From positions 1 to 32,015 of the forward strand of contig JAEZKP010000012.1 in NCBI GenBank assembly GCA_023436145.1: a stretch of 32,015 nt of DNA, given 5' to 3'. The position numbers and the translations under genes were made by a program. Position 1 is the stretch's first letter; each line of letters begins with the position of its first letter. The notes below the pieces were generated by a model that was not told the origin of the DNA, ran no database searches, and saw nothing but the letters and a program-made list of their open reading frames with translations. Positions 31,757 to 32,015 of this stretch are shown in pieces. The DNA is from Fibrobacterota bacterium (GTDB taxonomy: Bacteria > Fibrobacterota > Chitinivibrionia > Chitinivibrionales > Chitinispirillaceae).

Positions 31757-32015
31757 CCCCAATTAAAAATCTCCCATCCTAATCAAAAATTCCCATTCTT
31801 TTTCCCCAATCAAAAATCTCTCATCCTAATCAAAAATTCCCATTCTTTTTCCCCAATCAAAAATCTCTCATCCTAATCAAAAATTCCCATTCTTTTTCCC
31901 CCAATCAAAAATCTCTCATCCTAATCAAAAATTCCCATTCTTTTTCCCCAAATCAAAAATCTCTCATCCTAATAAAAAATTCCCATTCTTTTTCCCCAAA
32001 TCAAAAATCTCCCAT
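31757..32015 (+). repeat. 47-48 bp tandem array (about 5.5 copies, runs off the window)
   Basis: Units start with CCCC at 31757, 31804, 31851, 31898, 31946 and 31994. Each unit is itself a dimer: CCCCAATCAAAAATCTCTCA then CCTAATCAAAAATTCCCATT with a T-run. Units are nearly identical, with length changes only in the C run (31898) and the A run after it. No spacers differ, so it is a minisatellite, not a CRISPR array. Confidence 0.95.

Noticed and set aside
31757..32015. CRISPR array
   Set aside because: The repeats are contiguous with no unique spacers; it is a simple tandem repeat.

Overview
The window looks like a piece of a free-living Gram-negative bacterial chromosome with moderate G+C content. 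It encodes a secreted GH18 chitinase. Three exported proteins (at about 0.2, 10.1 and 27.1 kb) end in a domain resembling the type IX secretion (T9SS) type A sorting domain. Together with Gram-negative-type housekeeping genes, this points to a Fibrobacterota/Chitinivibrionia-like or other T9SS-bearing FCB-group organism. The lineage is inferred from protein character alone; there is no rRNA here.

Layout. 0.2-10 kb is accessory and repeat-rich: chitinase, an erythromycin-esterase-family protein, a REP-associated transposase-like (RAYT) protein whose catalytic residues are replaced, a small exported coiled-coil-like protein, a PIF1-type helicase with HRDC and RecQ-like C-terminal domains, and an interrupted beta-propeller-like gene. 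10.1-13.4 kb carries a two-module carbohydrate-binding-like exported protein and a Na/phosphate cotransporter. 13.5-26.1 kb is a long minus-strand run of thirteen housekeeping genes: thrS, infC, rpmI, rplT, pheS, pheT, a zapB-like gene, zapA, rny, a ymdB-type phosphoesterase gene, xseA, xseB and an ispA-type gene. A tRNA-Val(GAC) lies just upstream. 26.5-31.6 kb holds a fluC/crcB homologue, an exported protein, a flavodoxin-ferredoxin (EFR1-like) protein and a fused GHMP sugar kinase / UTP-sugar-1-phosphate uridylyltransferase. The window ends inside a 47-48 bp tandem array.

The most notable non-coding signal is a family of seven 39-44 bp intergenic palindromes with the stem CCCCRGAGGTGAA...TTCACCTCYGGGG. 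Four copies lie within about 1.4 kb of the RAYT-like gene, two on each side. That protein has lost both canonical catalytic motifs (HxH became QYD, and the Tyr became Phe), so it cannot be assumed to mobilise them by the usual chemistry. The stem also contains a perfect Shine-Dalgarno / anti-Shine-Dalgarno pair. A second dispersed element of about 111 bp has four copies; in one of them, short tandem repeats appear to have expanded inside the element.

Other points for a second look: infC has no canonical start codon upstream of its conserved N-terminus and probably starts at AUC; a strong promoter and two hairpins sit between pheT and the zapB-like gene; two substitutions affect key residues (esterase catalytic His to Tyr; both FluC Phe-box residues to Leu); and the kinase-uridylyltransferase fusion suggests a one-protein route from a free sugar to a UDP-sugar.
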